From Vibrio sinensis (GTDB lineage Bacteria > Pseudomonadota > Gammaproteobacteria > Enterobacterales > Vibrionaceae), in NCBI RefSeq assembly GCF_003605645.1, contig NZ_QVMU01000024.1, positions 1 to 64,000 on the forward strand: a stretch of 64,000 nucleotides of DNA, written 5' to 3'. Under the pieces are notes generated by a model. That model saw only the letters and a program-made list of their open reading frames with translations. It was not told the DNA's origin and did not search any database. Of the stretch, positions 33,990 to 42,600 are shown one piece after another. Numbering within the stretch: position 1 is the first letter of the stretch; the number at the start of each line of letters is the position of its first letter. The translations under genes and the position numbers were made by a program.

Positions 33990-34391
33990 ATGAAAAAGAC
34001 TGCTCTAACAATCATTGCCGCATTCATGCTTGCAGGTCCAGCAGTGGCGAAGACAGATAAACCCTATACGGAGGAAGTGGAAACTTTCTTTGAGACCTTC
34101 GAACTGATGTGTGAAAGTTGCGCCGAAGTTTCGGAGTTTATGGTTCAGACACTAGAAGAGAAGTGCGATCAACCGATAACCATAGAAAATATTCAGAATG
34201 TAACGAAAACACATCCTCTCTATGCATTTCTTCTGGCTATGGGGAACATGAACCCAGATGGAAAACCTCTTAGCTTTCAGTCTGCCGCTGACAACGTGGA
34301 CTGTAACGATGGAATGAAGTGGGTAGAAAAGACCCAAAGCGCGATGAAAGCAGCATATCAAGAGCAGAAGAAGCAAGCGCAAAACGGATAA
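33990..34391 (+). CDS. Secreted periplasmic protein with five cysteines
   Basis: A 133-residue protein with a clear signal peptide (MKKTALTIIAAFMLAGPAVA) and a mature part with cysteines at CESCAEV, KCDQ and VDCNDG, likely disulphide-bonded in the periplasm. The start at 33990 is chosen for the signal peptide; the frame upstream overlaps the DUF4400 gene. A terminator follows, so it closes the traI-traD operon. Disulphide formation might depend on the DsbC-like protein at 45.3 kb. No named family recognised. Confidence 0.7.
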   Translation: MKKTALTIIAAFMLAGPAVAKTDKPYTEEVETFFETFELMCESCAEVSEFMVQTLEEKCDQPITIENIQNVTKTHPLYAFLLAMGNMNPDGKPLSFQSAADNVDCNDGMKWVEKTQSAMKAAYQEQKKQAQNG

Positions 34392-34410
34392 GTCACATTA
34401 CATTGCAAAG

Positions 34411-34435
34411 GCGGCCATTTGTTGGCCGCTTTTTT
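34411..34435 (+). terminator. Intrinsic terminator of the traI-traD operon
   Basis: GCGGCCA and TGGCCGC pair with a 5-nt loop and are followed by a T-run, directly after the stop of the secreted protein gene. Confidence 0.88.
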
Positions 34436-34444
34436 GTGTCACTC

Positions 34445-34462
34445 ACTTTCACATGTGAAAGT
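34445..34462. promoter_or_regulatory. Palindrome copy 2 (parS/operator candidate)
   Basis: ACTTTCACATGTGAAAGT, perfect over 18 bp, between the terminator and the next activator box. No promoter overlaps it, which fits a centromere-type site better than an operator. Confidence 0.65.
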
Positions 34463-34470
34463 CTTAATGC

Positions 34471-34484
34471 TTCCCAAATGGACA
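34471..34484. promoter_or_regulatory. Transfer activator box, shorter variant
   Basis: TTCCCAAATGGACA resembles the 15-bp box with one base missing in the centre. GAGAAT (34519-34524) lies 34 nt downstream. It would drive the small membrane gene at 34560. Confidence 0.5.
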
Positions 34485-34559
34485 AATACAGCGCTGTGAA
34501 ATGAGCACGAGATCAGGTGAGAATAAAGAAAAATTAAATAGCAATCAGTTGGAGGTTAT

Positions 34560-34703
34560 ATGTCTTCTCATACACATACAGCAAATAGCTCTGAACGCTC
34601 TGGAGCATCATGGGGCGTAGGGCAAATTATCCTTTGGCAGTTAATCTTTGCCGTAGGTTTCTTTTTTGGTATTCAGTATGGCGATCTTGTTCGCTTGTTT
34701 TAA
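34560..34703 (+). CDS. Small single-pass membrane protein, 47 residues
   Basis: A 47-codon gene with a strong ribosome binding site (TTGGAGG) before its ATG. The first 20 residues are hydrophilic and Ser/His-rich; the rest is one transmembrane helix (VGQIILWQLIFAVGFFFGI). It is flanked by its own putative activator box and a terminator, so it forms a one-gene unit just before traL. It is probably a transfer accessory; no family recognised. Confidence 0.65.
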   Translation: MSSHTHTANSSERSGASWGVGQIILWQLIFAVGFFFGIQYGDLVRLF

Positions 34704-34725
34704 CCTTTCACATTACCCGCTCTAA

Positions 34726-34752
34726 AAACGGCTTTATGCCGTTTCTCTCTTT
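34726..34752 (+). terminator. Intrinsic terminator before traL
   Basis: AAACGGC and GCCGTTT form a 7-bp stem with a TTTAT loop, followed by CTCTCTTT. The T-tract is interrupted, so termination may be partial. Confidence 0.6.
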
Positions 34753-34775
34753 ATAAGACCACTTTTCGCCCAAGT

Positions 34776-34790
34776 TGCCCAAAAAGGGCG
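34776..34790. promoter_or_regulatory. Transfer activator box upstream of traL
   Basis: TGCCCAAAAAGGGCG. A -10-like CAGAAT follows at 34824-34829, exactly 33 nt from the box end, and the traL ATG at 34861. Confidence 0.6.
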
Positions 34791-34860
34791 TTAGCCCGTG
34801 GCGTGTTTGTTGAAAAAATCTTCCAGAATTGGCGACATTGGAAATTGGAAGAGATATGGA

Positions 34861-35142
34861 ATGAAGCCCGTCAAAATCCCACGTCGTATAGACGAACCGC
34901 CGCACATGCTGCTCTGGAGTGCAGATGAGCTGGCTCCTATGCTTCTTGGCCTTGTCATCGGAGTGATGATGGGCAAAGCCTTGATTTTTTTCTTAATCGG
35001 CTTGGCCGTGACCAATTTATATCGTCGATTTCGTGATAACCACCCTGATGGCTACATGCTTCACATGCTGTATTGGGGGGGATTCATCGCAACAAAAGCA
35101 AAATCTTTGAAAAACCCATTTATCCGGAGGTATTTCCCTTGA
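34861..35142 (+). CDS. traL: F-type pilus assembly protein TraL
   Basis: A 93-residue inner-membrane protein of the mating-pair formation complex (VirB3 equivalent). IPRRIDEPPHMLLWSADELA is the family's N-terminal signature and two transmembrane helices follow. ATG 34861 gives the standard length; an upstream GTG at 34798 would place the start ahead of the predicted -10. Its stop overlaps the traE start. Confidence 0.9.
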   Translation: MKPVKIPRRIDEPPHMLLWSADELAPMLLGLVIGVMMGKALIFFLIGLAVTNLYRRFRDNHPDGYMLHMLYWGGFIATKAKSLKNPFIRRYFP

Positions 35143-35768
35143 ATTTAAAGGTGTATTTAAAAACCTGGGAGGGCACTCAGGCTGAAAATAAATGGGGGCG
35201 AGTCTTCGTCCTCGGTCTGATCTTCACCGTCTTGCTGCTAGCTGTGAAGTTGTTTAGCAAAGAGACCATTGTGACCGTTCAGCCTTGGACTTTGAATGAA
35301 GAAGCTTGGGTATCACAAAAAAATGCCTCTCAATCATACAAAGAGGCGTGGGGATGGGCTCTTGGAACGCTGATGGGTAACGTAACTCCCGGCAACGTTA
35401 ACTTCATCAAAGAACGTATGGAGCCAATTCTAGCACCGACTATTTATCAAGAGTTTATTGATGCACTTGAAATCCAAGCGCAAGAGATTCAAGCAGACCG
35501 AATCACTATGCGATTCGAACCTCGTTTCGTCGAATACGAAGAAACGACTGACAAGGTTTTTGTGTATGGGCACTCCTTTGTTAAGGGGGCTGCTTTTGAC
35601 GCAAAAGAGCAACGTACAGACAGAACATACGAGTTTGAGCTCCGCGTTTCGAACTATATGCCTGTCCTTGATTATATGACCACGTATGAAGGTCGCCCTC
35701 GAACGAAGAGTGTTTTAGACAAATTAGAACGTAAAGAAGAGAGCCGGAGAAAGCGTAATGAAGGTTAA
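35139..35768 (+). CDS. traE: F-type pilus assembly protein TraE
   Basis: A 209-residue VirB5/TraE-family protein of the channel, anchored by an N-terminal transmembrane helix (VFVLGLIFTVLLLAVKLF) with the rest in the periplasm. I choose TTG 35139 because CGGAGG lies 8 nt before it and it overlaps the traL stop as tra genes usually do. The motif RVSNYMPVLDYMTTYEGRPR near the C-terminus is typical. Its end overlaps the traK start. Confidence 0.88.
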   Translation: MNLKVYLKTWEGTQAENKWGRVFVLGLIFTVLLLAVKLFSKETIVTVQPWTLNEEAWVSQKNASQSYKEAWGWALGTLMGNVTPGNVNFIKERMEPILAPTIYQEFIDALEIQAQEIQADRITMRFEPRFVEYEETTDKVFVYGHSFVKGAAFDAKEQRTDRTYEFELRVSNYMPVLDYMTTYEGRPRTKSVLDKLERKEESRRKRNEG

Positions 35769-36708
35769 TTCGATTGTTTTGGCGCTTTCAATTGCGCTTG
35801 GTGTTTCAAGTGCAGTGAATGCATCAGATGATGAAATACCAGTTGTTCCTGTCAGTGTTATGAAGAACAACGTTCCAGCCCCCGTAATCCCTGATTCAGT
35901 AGCAAAACAAAGAGCTACAACTACTCAGGCCAATAGCTCGAATTTGGCTGGTGGTTACACTGAAAACTCACAACTGGTTATGGAGCCTGGGGTTAATCAG
36001 ATCATCCCTATTGCTATCGGTCATCCCAACCGAATCGTTACTCCATTTGGTAAGCCGGAAGTGACGTCAACATCCTTACAGCCGGGGCAAAATAAAGGTG
36101 AATGTGGGGAAATATGCATCAAAGAGAATGTTATCTATGTGGCTACGGCAAAAGAATACCCAGTAACCATGTTCATTACAGAAAAGGGCTCAGAAGCTCG
36201 TGCGCTGAGTTTAACAATGGTTCCTCAAAGAATCCCACCTCGTGAAGTGTTTTTGAAGCTCGACAATAACAGCTTAATACCTGGCATGTTTGCAAACAAC
36301 AAAGCTAAAAGCTGGGAGCAAAGTCAGCCATATATCGAAACACTTCGAACAGTATTCAGAAAACTGGCTCTTGGTGAAATCCCTAATGGCTACTCCATGA
36401 ATCGAACTCCAAGCAATGTTCAATTACCTCAGTGTGCGCAGCCTGGTATTTCAGTCAATTTTGCAAATGGACAAATGATGATGGGGCATCATTTGACTGT
36501 ATTTGTAGGTATTGCTCGAAACGTCACAAGTGAACCTATTGAGTTCAAAGAGCAATCTTGCGGAAACTGGAGTGTTGCTGGTGTGACTTCATGGCCGCAT
36601 AAGGTTCTTGAGCCAGGTCAGAAAACCGAAGTGTACGTGGCAGTAAAACAGCGCGAGAAAACCGAATCGGCTACTCGTCGTCCTTCACTGTTGAGCGGAG
36701 GAATGTAA
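35758..36708 (+). CDS. traK: Outer-membrane core secretin TraK
   Basis: A 316-residue VirB9-like periplasmic component of the F-type core complex. A signal peptide (MKVNSIVLALSIALGVSSAVNA) is followed by a proline-rich linker and by IPIAIGHPNRIVTPFGKPEV, the typical TraK N-terminal beta domain. It sits in the fixed order traL-E-K-B-V and would form rings with TraB and TraV. Confidence 0.9.
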   Translation: MKVNSIVLALSIALGVSSAVNASDDEIPVVPVSVMKNNVPAPVIPDSVAKQRATTTQANSSNLAGGYTENSQLVMEPGVNQIIPIAIGHPNRIVTPFGKPEVTSTSLQPGQNKGECGEICIKENVIYVATAKEYPVTMFITEKGSEARALSLTMVPQRIPPREVFLKLDNNSLIPGMFANNKAKSWEQSQPYIETLRTVFRKLALGEIPNGYSMNRTPSNVQLPQCAQPGISVNFANGQMMMGHHLTVFVGIARNVTSEPIEFKEQSCGNWSVAGVTSWPHKVLEPGQKTEVYVAVKQREKTESATRRPSLLSGGM

Positions 36709-36711
36709 ACG

Positions 36712-38061
36712 ATGATTAATATGAATTGGTGGAACGAGCTCGATCCAAACAAAAAGCGTTGGGTTGCTGTTGCAGGTGGTGTTTTCGTTCTGTTTGTGGC
36801 TGTGAGTCTTTTTTCTGATGAAGGTACAAGTGACTCCAGCAATAAAAGTCGTAAAGAAACCATCCGTCACGTATTAACTGACAAGGGCACTCGTGAAGCG
36901 GGTATGGATGCATTGGTTGGCAATCTTAAAACAACGAAAGCTGAACAAGAACAACTGCGACGTGAACTGGACAAAGTAAAACGTGAACTGGAGAACACTA
37001 AGTCGAAGGCTGGTGCATCAGTTGATATAGGTAAGGAACTCGAACAGCTGAAACGCGATGTTAAGGAGCTTTCTCAAGAAAATAGAAACTTAGCGCGAGA
37101 TTTAGAAAAAGCTCAGAAAGACGCTGAAAAACGTTCAGGGAAGCCTACAGCTGGTGGCGCTGAAACTGGTTTGACAGAGGAACAGGGCGCTCAACAAGCT
37201 GGTGGATACACCTCTACCGAAAAGCTTGATTACAAGGACCCTAATGAGTTCTTTAAGAAAGCTCCACTACCAGCTAACTCTCACAGCAAACCAACGGGTA
37301 AGGAATCGGATAGATCAGGTAAACCTACCGCTCAACCGGGCATTCGAATTGTTAACTACACAGAATACAACGAAGCAGAAGAGAAAGCGGCGGAAGAGCA
37401 GGAGGACCAAGACAACTCTATCTACTTACCTGCGGGTTCAATTCTTACTGGTGTAACGATCACTGGTATGGATGCTCCTACCGCAAAGGGAGCAAGAAAA
37501 GACCCTTTCCCAGCAACAATTCGACTCCAGAAGGAAGCTATTTTACCTAACCGATTCAGAGCCGATGTTCGTGAGTGTTTCTTGATTGTATCCGGTTACG
37601 GCGATCTGAGCTCAGAAAGGGCATATCTACGAGGCGAGGTTATTTCCTGTGTTCGTGAAGACGGCGGCGTAATTGAGTCTCGCTTGGACGGATATGCAGT
37701 GGGTGAAGATGGTAAAGCTGGTGTACGTGGCCGCTTAGTATCTAAACAAGGTGCAATGATAGCCAAATCTTTGACGGCTGGTTTCTTGAGTGGCTTTGCT
37801 CAAGCGCTTGATACAAACCCAGTTCCAGTTATCAACACTAATCCAACAGACACACCTGTATATCAACACGTGTTCAATGAAAACACTATGCAGAGTGGTA
37901 TATCAAAAGGCGCATCAAGTGCGATGGAGAAGGTTGCTCAGTTTTATCTTGATATGGCTGAGGGAATGTTCCCTGTAATAGAGGTCGATGCAGGTCGTCA
38001 AATTGACGTAATTATCACCAAGGGGCAGCAACTAAAACTTAAATCGCAGGGGACAAAATAA
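36712..38061 (+). CDS. traB: Core complex protein TraB
   Basis: A 449-residue VirB10-like protein spanning the envelope. It has one N-terminal membrane helix (WVAVAGGVFVLFVAVSLF), a coiled coil (about residues 65-150, many heptads of Glu, Lys, Leu), a proline-rich linker, then the C-terminal beta-barrel domain starting around YLPAGSILTGVTITGMDAPT. GGAGG precedes the ATG. Its stop overlaps the traV frame. Confidence 0.92.
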   Translation: MINMNWWNELDPNKKRWVAVAGGVFVLFVAVSLFSDEGTSDSSNKSRKETIRHVLTDKGTREAGMDALVGNLKTTKAEQEQLRRELDKVKRELENTKSKAGASVDIGKELEQLKRDVKELSQENRNLARDLEKAQKDAEKRSGKPTAGGAETGLTEEQGAQQAGGYTSTEKLDYKDPNEFFKKAPLPANSHSKPTGKESDRSGKPTAQPGIRIVNYTEYNEAEEKAAEEQEDQDNSIYLPAGSILTGVTITGMDAPTAKGARKDPFPATIRLQKEAILPNRFRADVRECFLIVSGYGDLSSERAYLRGEVISCVREDGGVIESRLDGYAVGEDGKAGVRGRLVSKQGAMIAKSLTAGFLSGFAQALDTNPVPVINTNPTDTPVYQHVFNENTMQSGISKGASSAMEKVAQFYLDMAEGMFPVIEVDAGRQIDVIITKGQQLKLKSQGTK

Positions 38062-38117
38062 TGACGAAAAAAACACAAAAGCTGACCAGAAAGGGCAGTT
38101 TCACAGGGGGCTTTCCA

Positions 38118-38609
38118 ATGGTTAAGCCCATAAAATCTACAGTGTCGATGATTTTGGGCAGCGCTTTATTGCTATCAGGCTGTACCTCAATCGGCAGTGA
38201 TGAGTATAGCTGTTCAGGTATTCCTGATGGTGTTCAGTGTATGTCAGCGCGAGATGTCTATGCGGCGACAAACGATGGCAATATCCCACGCTCAGTAAAG
38301 CCTGGAGAAGAGCCTGTTTCTGTTCCAGGAGAGATAGCCAACTCATCATCGACGGGAGATTCAGTGATAGACAATTACGTCACACCGCGCCTCCCGAATC
38401 GTCCGGTGCCTATTCGTACTCCAGCACAGGTCATGCGCATATGGGTAGCCCCTTGGGAGGATACCAATGGTGACTTGATTGTGACTGGGTACGTTTACAC
38501 CGAAATAGAACCGCGCAAGTGGGTAATTGGGGAAGGGACTCAACAAGATGTACCTATGCTCAAACCCTTGCAAACGATAAAACCCAAAGCTAATTCAGAA
38601 ACTAAATAG
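38118..38609 (+). CDS. traV: Conjugal transfer lipoprotein TraV
   Basis: A 163-residue outer-membrane lipoprotein (VirB7-like) that completes the core complex. The lipobox LLSGC ends a normal signal peptide when translation starts at ATG 38118, preceded by AGGGGG; a start at 38061 overlapping the traB stop would add 19 basic residues. Further Cys in YSCSGIPDGVQCMS and the tail RIWVAPWED agree with TraV proteins. Confidence 0.88.
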   Translation: MVKPIKSTVSMILGSALLLSGCTSIGSDEYSCSGIPDGVQCMSARDVYAATNDGNIPRSVKPGEEPVSVPGEIANSSSTGDSVIDNYVTPRLPNRPVPIRTPAQVMRIWVAPWEDTNGDLIVTGYVYTEIEPRKWVIGEGTQQDVPMLKPLQTIKPKANSETK

Positions 38610-38623
38610 GAGAACTTAGCAAA

Positions 38624-38998
38624 ATGAACGTCACATCCACATCAAACAATAAAGTCAACCTTTTGTTCTGGGTGGCGTTGGCTCTGGTGATCAGTTTTAT
38701 GTTTGCCAATCAAGCCCACGCTGGTACAGGCGGTACAGAATTTGATGATATCTGGACCACCATTACTGACTGGACTCAAGGTACGCTTGGCCGAATCATC
38801 GCAGGTGCAATGATCTTGGTAGGCATCGTTGGTGGCATCGCTCGTCAAAGCTTGATGGCATTTGCGATGGGTATCGGCGGCGGTGTCGGCTTGTACAACA
38901 GCCCTACCGTTGTTGAATCTATCATGACAGCAACTCTTGAAACTGCTGACAAAGTTGCCCCAGTTGCAATTCAACTAAGCAACGGATTAGGTATGTGA
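38624..38998 (+). CDS. traA: Pilin TraA, copy 1
   Basis: A 124-residue TraA-like prepilin: a positively charged N-terminus, a long leader with cleavage after NQAHA, and a mature part (GTGGTEFDDIWTTITDW...) with two hydrophobic helices and a glycine-rich loop (GIGGGVGLYNSPT). The mature subunit polymerises into the pilus. A second, nearly identical gene follows 94 nt later with a terminator between. Differences are concentrated in the leader and C-terminus. Confidence 0.9.
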   Translation: MNVTSTSNNKVNLLFWVALALVISFMFANQAHAGTGGTEFDDIWTTITDWTQGTLGRIIAGAMILVGIVGGIARQSLMAFAMGIGGGVGLYNSPTVVESIMTATLETADKVAPVAIQLSNGLGM

Positions 38999-39038
38999 TT
39001 TCATACCTAACAGTACTTTGTAAGTACTTGATATAACG

Positions 39039-39067
39039 GGCAGTTGAATATCTCAACTGCCTTTTTT
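39039..39067 (+). terminator. Intrinsic terminator between the two pilin genes
   Basis: GGCAGTTGA and TCAACTGCC form a 9-bp stem with a 5-nt loop and are followed by six T residues. A second small hairpin (AGTACTT/AAGTACT, 39012-39028) lies just upstream. Confidence 0.88.
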
Positions 39068-39092
39068 AAGATTGAAAATCAGGAAAACAATC

Positions 39093-39467
39093 ATGGAAAT
39101 CACAAATAAGGCTAACAATAAAGCCAATCTTCTTTTCCACGTCGGTTTAGTAATGATCGTTGGACTTATGTTTGCGAACCAAGCTCACGCTGGTACTGGT
39201 GGTACAGAGTTCGATGACATTTGGACCACCATCACCGACTGGACTCAAGGTACACTGGGTCGCATCATTGCTGGTTCAATGATTTTGGTAGGTATCGTTG
39301 GTGGTATCGCTCGTCAAAGTATCATGGCATTCGCAATGGGTATCGGCGGTGGTGTTGGTCTATACAACAGCCCTACGGTTGTAGAAGCGATTATGACAGC
39401 TACATTAGAGTCAGCTGAAAAAATTGCTCCAGCAGCTATTCAGTTCAGTAACGGCTTAGGGCTATAA
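39093..39467 (+). CDS. traA: Pilin TraA, copy 2
   Basis: A 124-residue prepilin closely related to copy 1: the same cleavage site NQAHA and the same mature core from GTGGTEFDDIW to YNSPTVVE, with few changes (for example IMTATLESAEKIAP for IMTATLETADKVAP). The start at ATG 39093 follows AGGAAAAC; the longer frame overlaps the terminator stem. It must be transcribed by read-through or from its own promoter. It could give mixed pili or antigenic change. Confidence 0.9.
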   Translation: MEITNKANNKANLLFHVGLVMIVGLMFANQAHAGTGGTEFDDIWTTITDWTQGTLGRIIAGSMILVGIVGGIARQSIMAFAMGIGGGVGLYNSPTVVEAIMTATLESAEKIAPAAIQFSNGLGL

Positions 39468-39500
39468 GGTCTCAATACTCACTTTAACCCCTCCTTTTAT

Positions 39501-39540
39501 ACTTGGCATTTTTGGTTTCAGTCGTCAGAAAATGCCAAGT
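39501..39540 (+). terminator. Long perfect hairpin after pilin copy 2
   Basis: ACTTGGCATTTT and AAAATGCCAAGT pair over 12 bp with a 16-nt loop. No T-run follows, so it may serve as an mRNA 3'-end stabiliser or weak terminator. Confidence 0.5.
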
Positions 39541-39570
39541 GATTTCCCTCCCAGAAAAACGCTTTAAAAA

Positions 39571-39585
39571 CGCTCAAATTGGGCA
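39571..39585. promoter_or_regulatory. Transfer activator box upstream of the Ig-like protein gene
   Basis: CGCTCAAATTGGGCA, followed by ACACAG as in some other copies. A weak -10-like TAACCT (39619-39624) lies 33 nt downstream. Confidence 0.55.
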
Positions 39586-39674
39586 GTTACACAGTCTGTG
39601 TATAGCCGATTACTCCAGTAACCTCCTGTATTGGGTTCTTGTAACCCTATTCAATAGCTATTGGAGAAAACATT

Positions 39675-42600
39675 ATGAATAAGTTCAAGCTAAGGCTACC
39701 AGTCTTGCTTGGTGCGATGGCCGCAATTGCTGCACCATTAGCTCAAGCGGAATTGTTAGAATACAGCTTTAATACACCTGATGGTGCAGAACGCACATTA
39801 TCTCCAAGCACCGTTTACGCCAACCCAACAGGGAACATAAAGTTCGCGTTGAGTGCAGGGATCGACCGTAAGGTTAAAATCTCTATCGTAAGGCCAGACG
39901 GTTCAGTGGTGAATTCGGCTACGAGTCACCTGCTTGGAGGCGCAGACCGTATTACAGTTAATGGAAAGTCCTATTATGGTGCGGAGTTAGAACTAGCCGC
40001 TCCGGGGGAGGGCGAGTACTCATTTAAGGCAGAAATTCTTACGTCTGTTGGAGATTCTGTTCAAACAGATACATACCCAATTATTGTAGATATCACACCT
40101 CCTGTTATTTCTGGGGAGATTCAGTGGGTCAGAAGTGGTTTTAGTATGGGTAGTATTGATGTCTTTAACCACGGTTATGCGGGTAAAGAGTTGAGATTGG
40201 AAGGGATTGATGATGATAGCGGTATATCGTCAGCAAAATTCTTTACCATCGACTCTTCTGGGCAAAAACGAGAAACGAACGCATCCTTGGATACAGTTCA
40301 GGGAGTGGCATCTTTACCTGTCGGCAGTGCAGTCAGTAGCTCGATGGCTCCTGAAAATCAAGCAGAGTATACTCTTGGTTTTTCAATCAGTGACGAAGCA
40401 GGAAACCAGACAGAAATCAGTAGAGTTTCAACGATTGATAAGGTTGTTCCCCAGGTCTGGACGGAAGTATTCGATAGTTCCGAAGGCATTTGGAAACCCT
40501 ACACATCGGGTATGAATGTTTATGAAAACCCTGTTCAAATTCGTTACAAACGAAGAAAGCAGGAACATACTGCATTTAATGGAACAAAATATGGATGGGG
40601 AGATACAACCTATGATTCGGAAGATAATGAATTTATTTACCGAAATGTAAGTTTAAACTACCCTCAAAAATACTCATATTTCCATTTCTTCACCCAAGCT
40701 GGTGGTTACTCAACACATCGTTACGCAGATTTTAATTTTAATCTAGCTGGTGGGGCTTCTCTTGGTCCTAAACCAATAAAGCTTGAATATCATCTAAGTG
40801 ATGGTGGGTGGGTCTCAAGTGAAAGACCACGCTACTCTCACCCTTACGTGGTGGATAAGGTCCGTATACATTCAGAAGCAAGGCCATATAACCAGAAAGC
40901 TTGGCTTAGTGGTTTTGGAGCTTGTGTGATCCCTGCAAATGAAACGTTTTGTGAGGCTGAGGTCAATGTAAGTAGGACATCAGGGCGAGGATACAGCCCA
41001 ATTCAGTATTATGTAGCAAAAGAAGATGGATCATTTTCAGTGCATGGTGGGTATCTGTACACATTTTGGGATATGAATCCACCAACAATAGATAATGTCT
41101 CTGTTGATAAAACATTAGGCCAAATGACAGTACGGGTTATTGATAATGATAGAGTCAATAACTGGCAGATAAGTCATTGGGACACTAATGTGTTTAAAGC
41201 ATATGCTGATAATGGTGAAGAACGGATCGAGCTGCCGCGTTCATCGTACACTTCACCTGACTATAAAACTAAAATTGCGACGTTTGATTTTGCTAGTCTG
41301 ACCGATGGTAACTATTCCCTGTCTGCCGAAGCGATAGATACCTATGGGAACAGTGCTACGCAAAGTTATGGTGAGCAAATCTTAGTCGATAACACGCCAC
41401 CAACGTTATCTGTCAATGTTACTGATGATGTCCAGTCTTTGGATGACGTTGTTATCAATCTTTCTGATAACTTAGACAGTACACCGAAGGTAACGTCGAT
41501 TGCTTTAGTCGGCGGTCCGGCGGATGAATCTGTTCAATTGTCATGGCGTGAAGAGTCAAATGGTCGATTCCGTTTGGAATACCCTGTGATGTTCCCTTCG
41601 CTGGCAGAAGGTGAGAGTTATACTCTTACCGTAAAGGCTGTAGATAACCAGAGTAACGAAGCGACAAAAGCCGTATGGTTTAACTATAAACCTCGTGAAA
41701 TTACGCTTTCAGGCGGATTTAACGGCAATATGGCTATTCCGGCAGTTCCGTATGAGTTTACCTATGCAGACGGTAAGAACATCATCGAAACTGAACCTCT
41801 AACGTTAAGTGATGGTTCGGTCGTAACTGGCTCATACGACGTAATGGTGACATTGCGAAGTGATGCTCAAATTCCTTTGGTGGTAAACGGTATTCGAGTT
41901 GAACCAGGCCAAACTGCTGACATTATGAAAAATCATAGCTTTGCTTCTACTGGAGGACGATTAAGTATTCCAGTTCGAGCTGTTGATGGTGCAGATGCTG
42001 GCACAGCAAGCCTTTTGGTTATGACTACAGCGCCTAACTCACCAGTTTTGGTAGCCAATATCAAAACATGGAAAGCGAGTGAAAGCTTAACGGCCAATAC
42101 CTGGGAAGTTCGACAAGTCATCGACAACTTCAATGTCCAAGTCTCTGCCGACTCAGGTGTACCATGTCGCTATTCGACGAACCTGCAAGAAGCTCAATCA
42201 TCAGATCCTATCAAAGACCCTGTATGTTTTGTTGAGTGGGAGCAGATTCCAGATGAAGCCGAAGTGGTAAACAGTAATCGAGTTGCTGGTATATCTGGTC
42301 AAGCATTGCAGATCGGTGAACAGGATGTCACTTATGGTGTATATCTGTTTAACGGCGAAGATAAGGTAAAAATCGGCGGCGGTAACAGAAAGCTAAATGT
42401 GGTCTCTGCTTTGGGTTCAGTAACTTACTTACCAGAGTCAGATATTGCTCAAGTAGACCGTGTTATCCAGAACTTAAATGTTCAGTTACGACAAACCTCA
42501 GGTCCAAGCTGTATCCTGACGATGGATGCTGAAAAAGCCAAGCAAGATGAGAGTGGACGTGTATCCGAAGCGGCGCACAGAAGCTGCTTATTTGAGTGGA

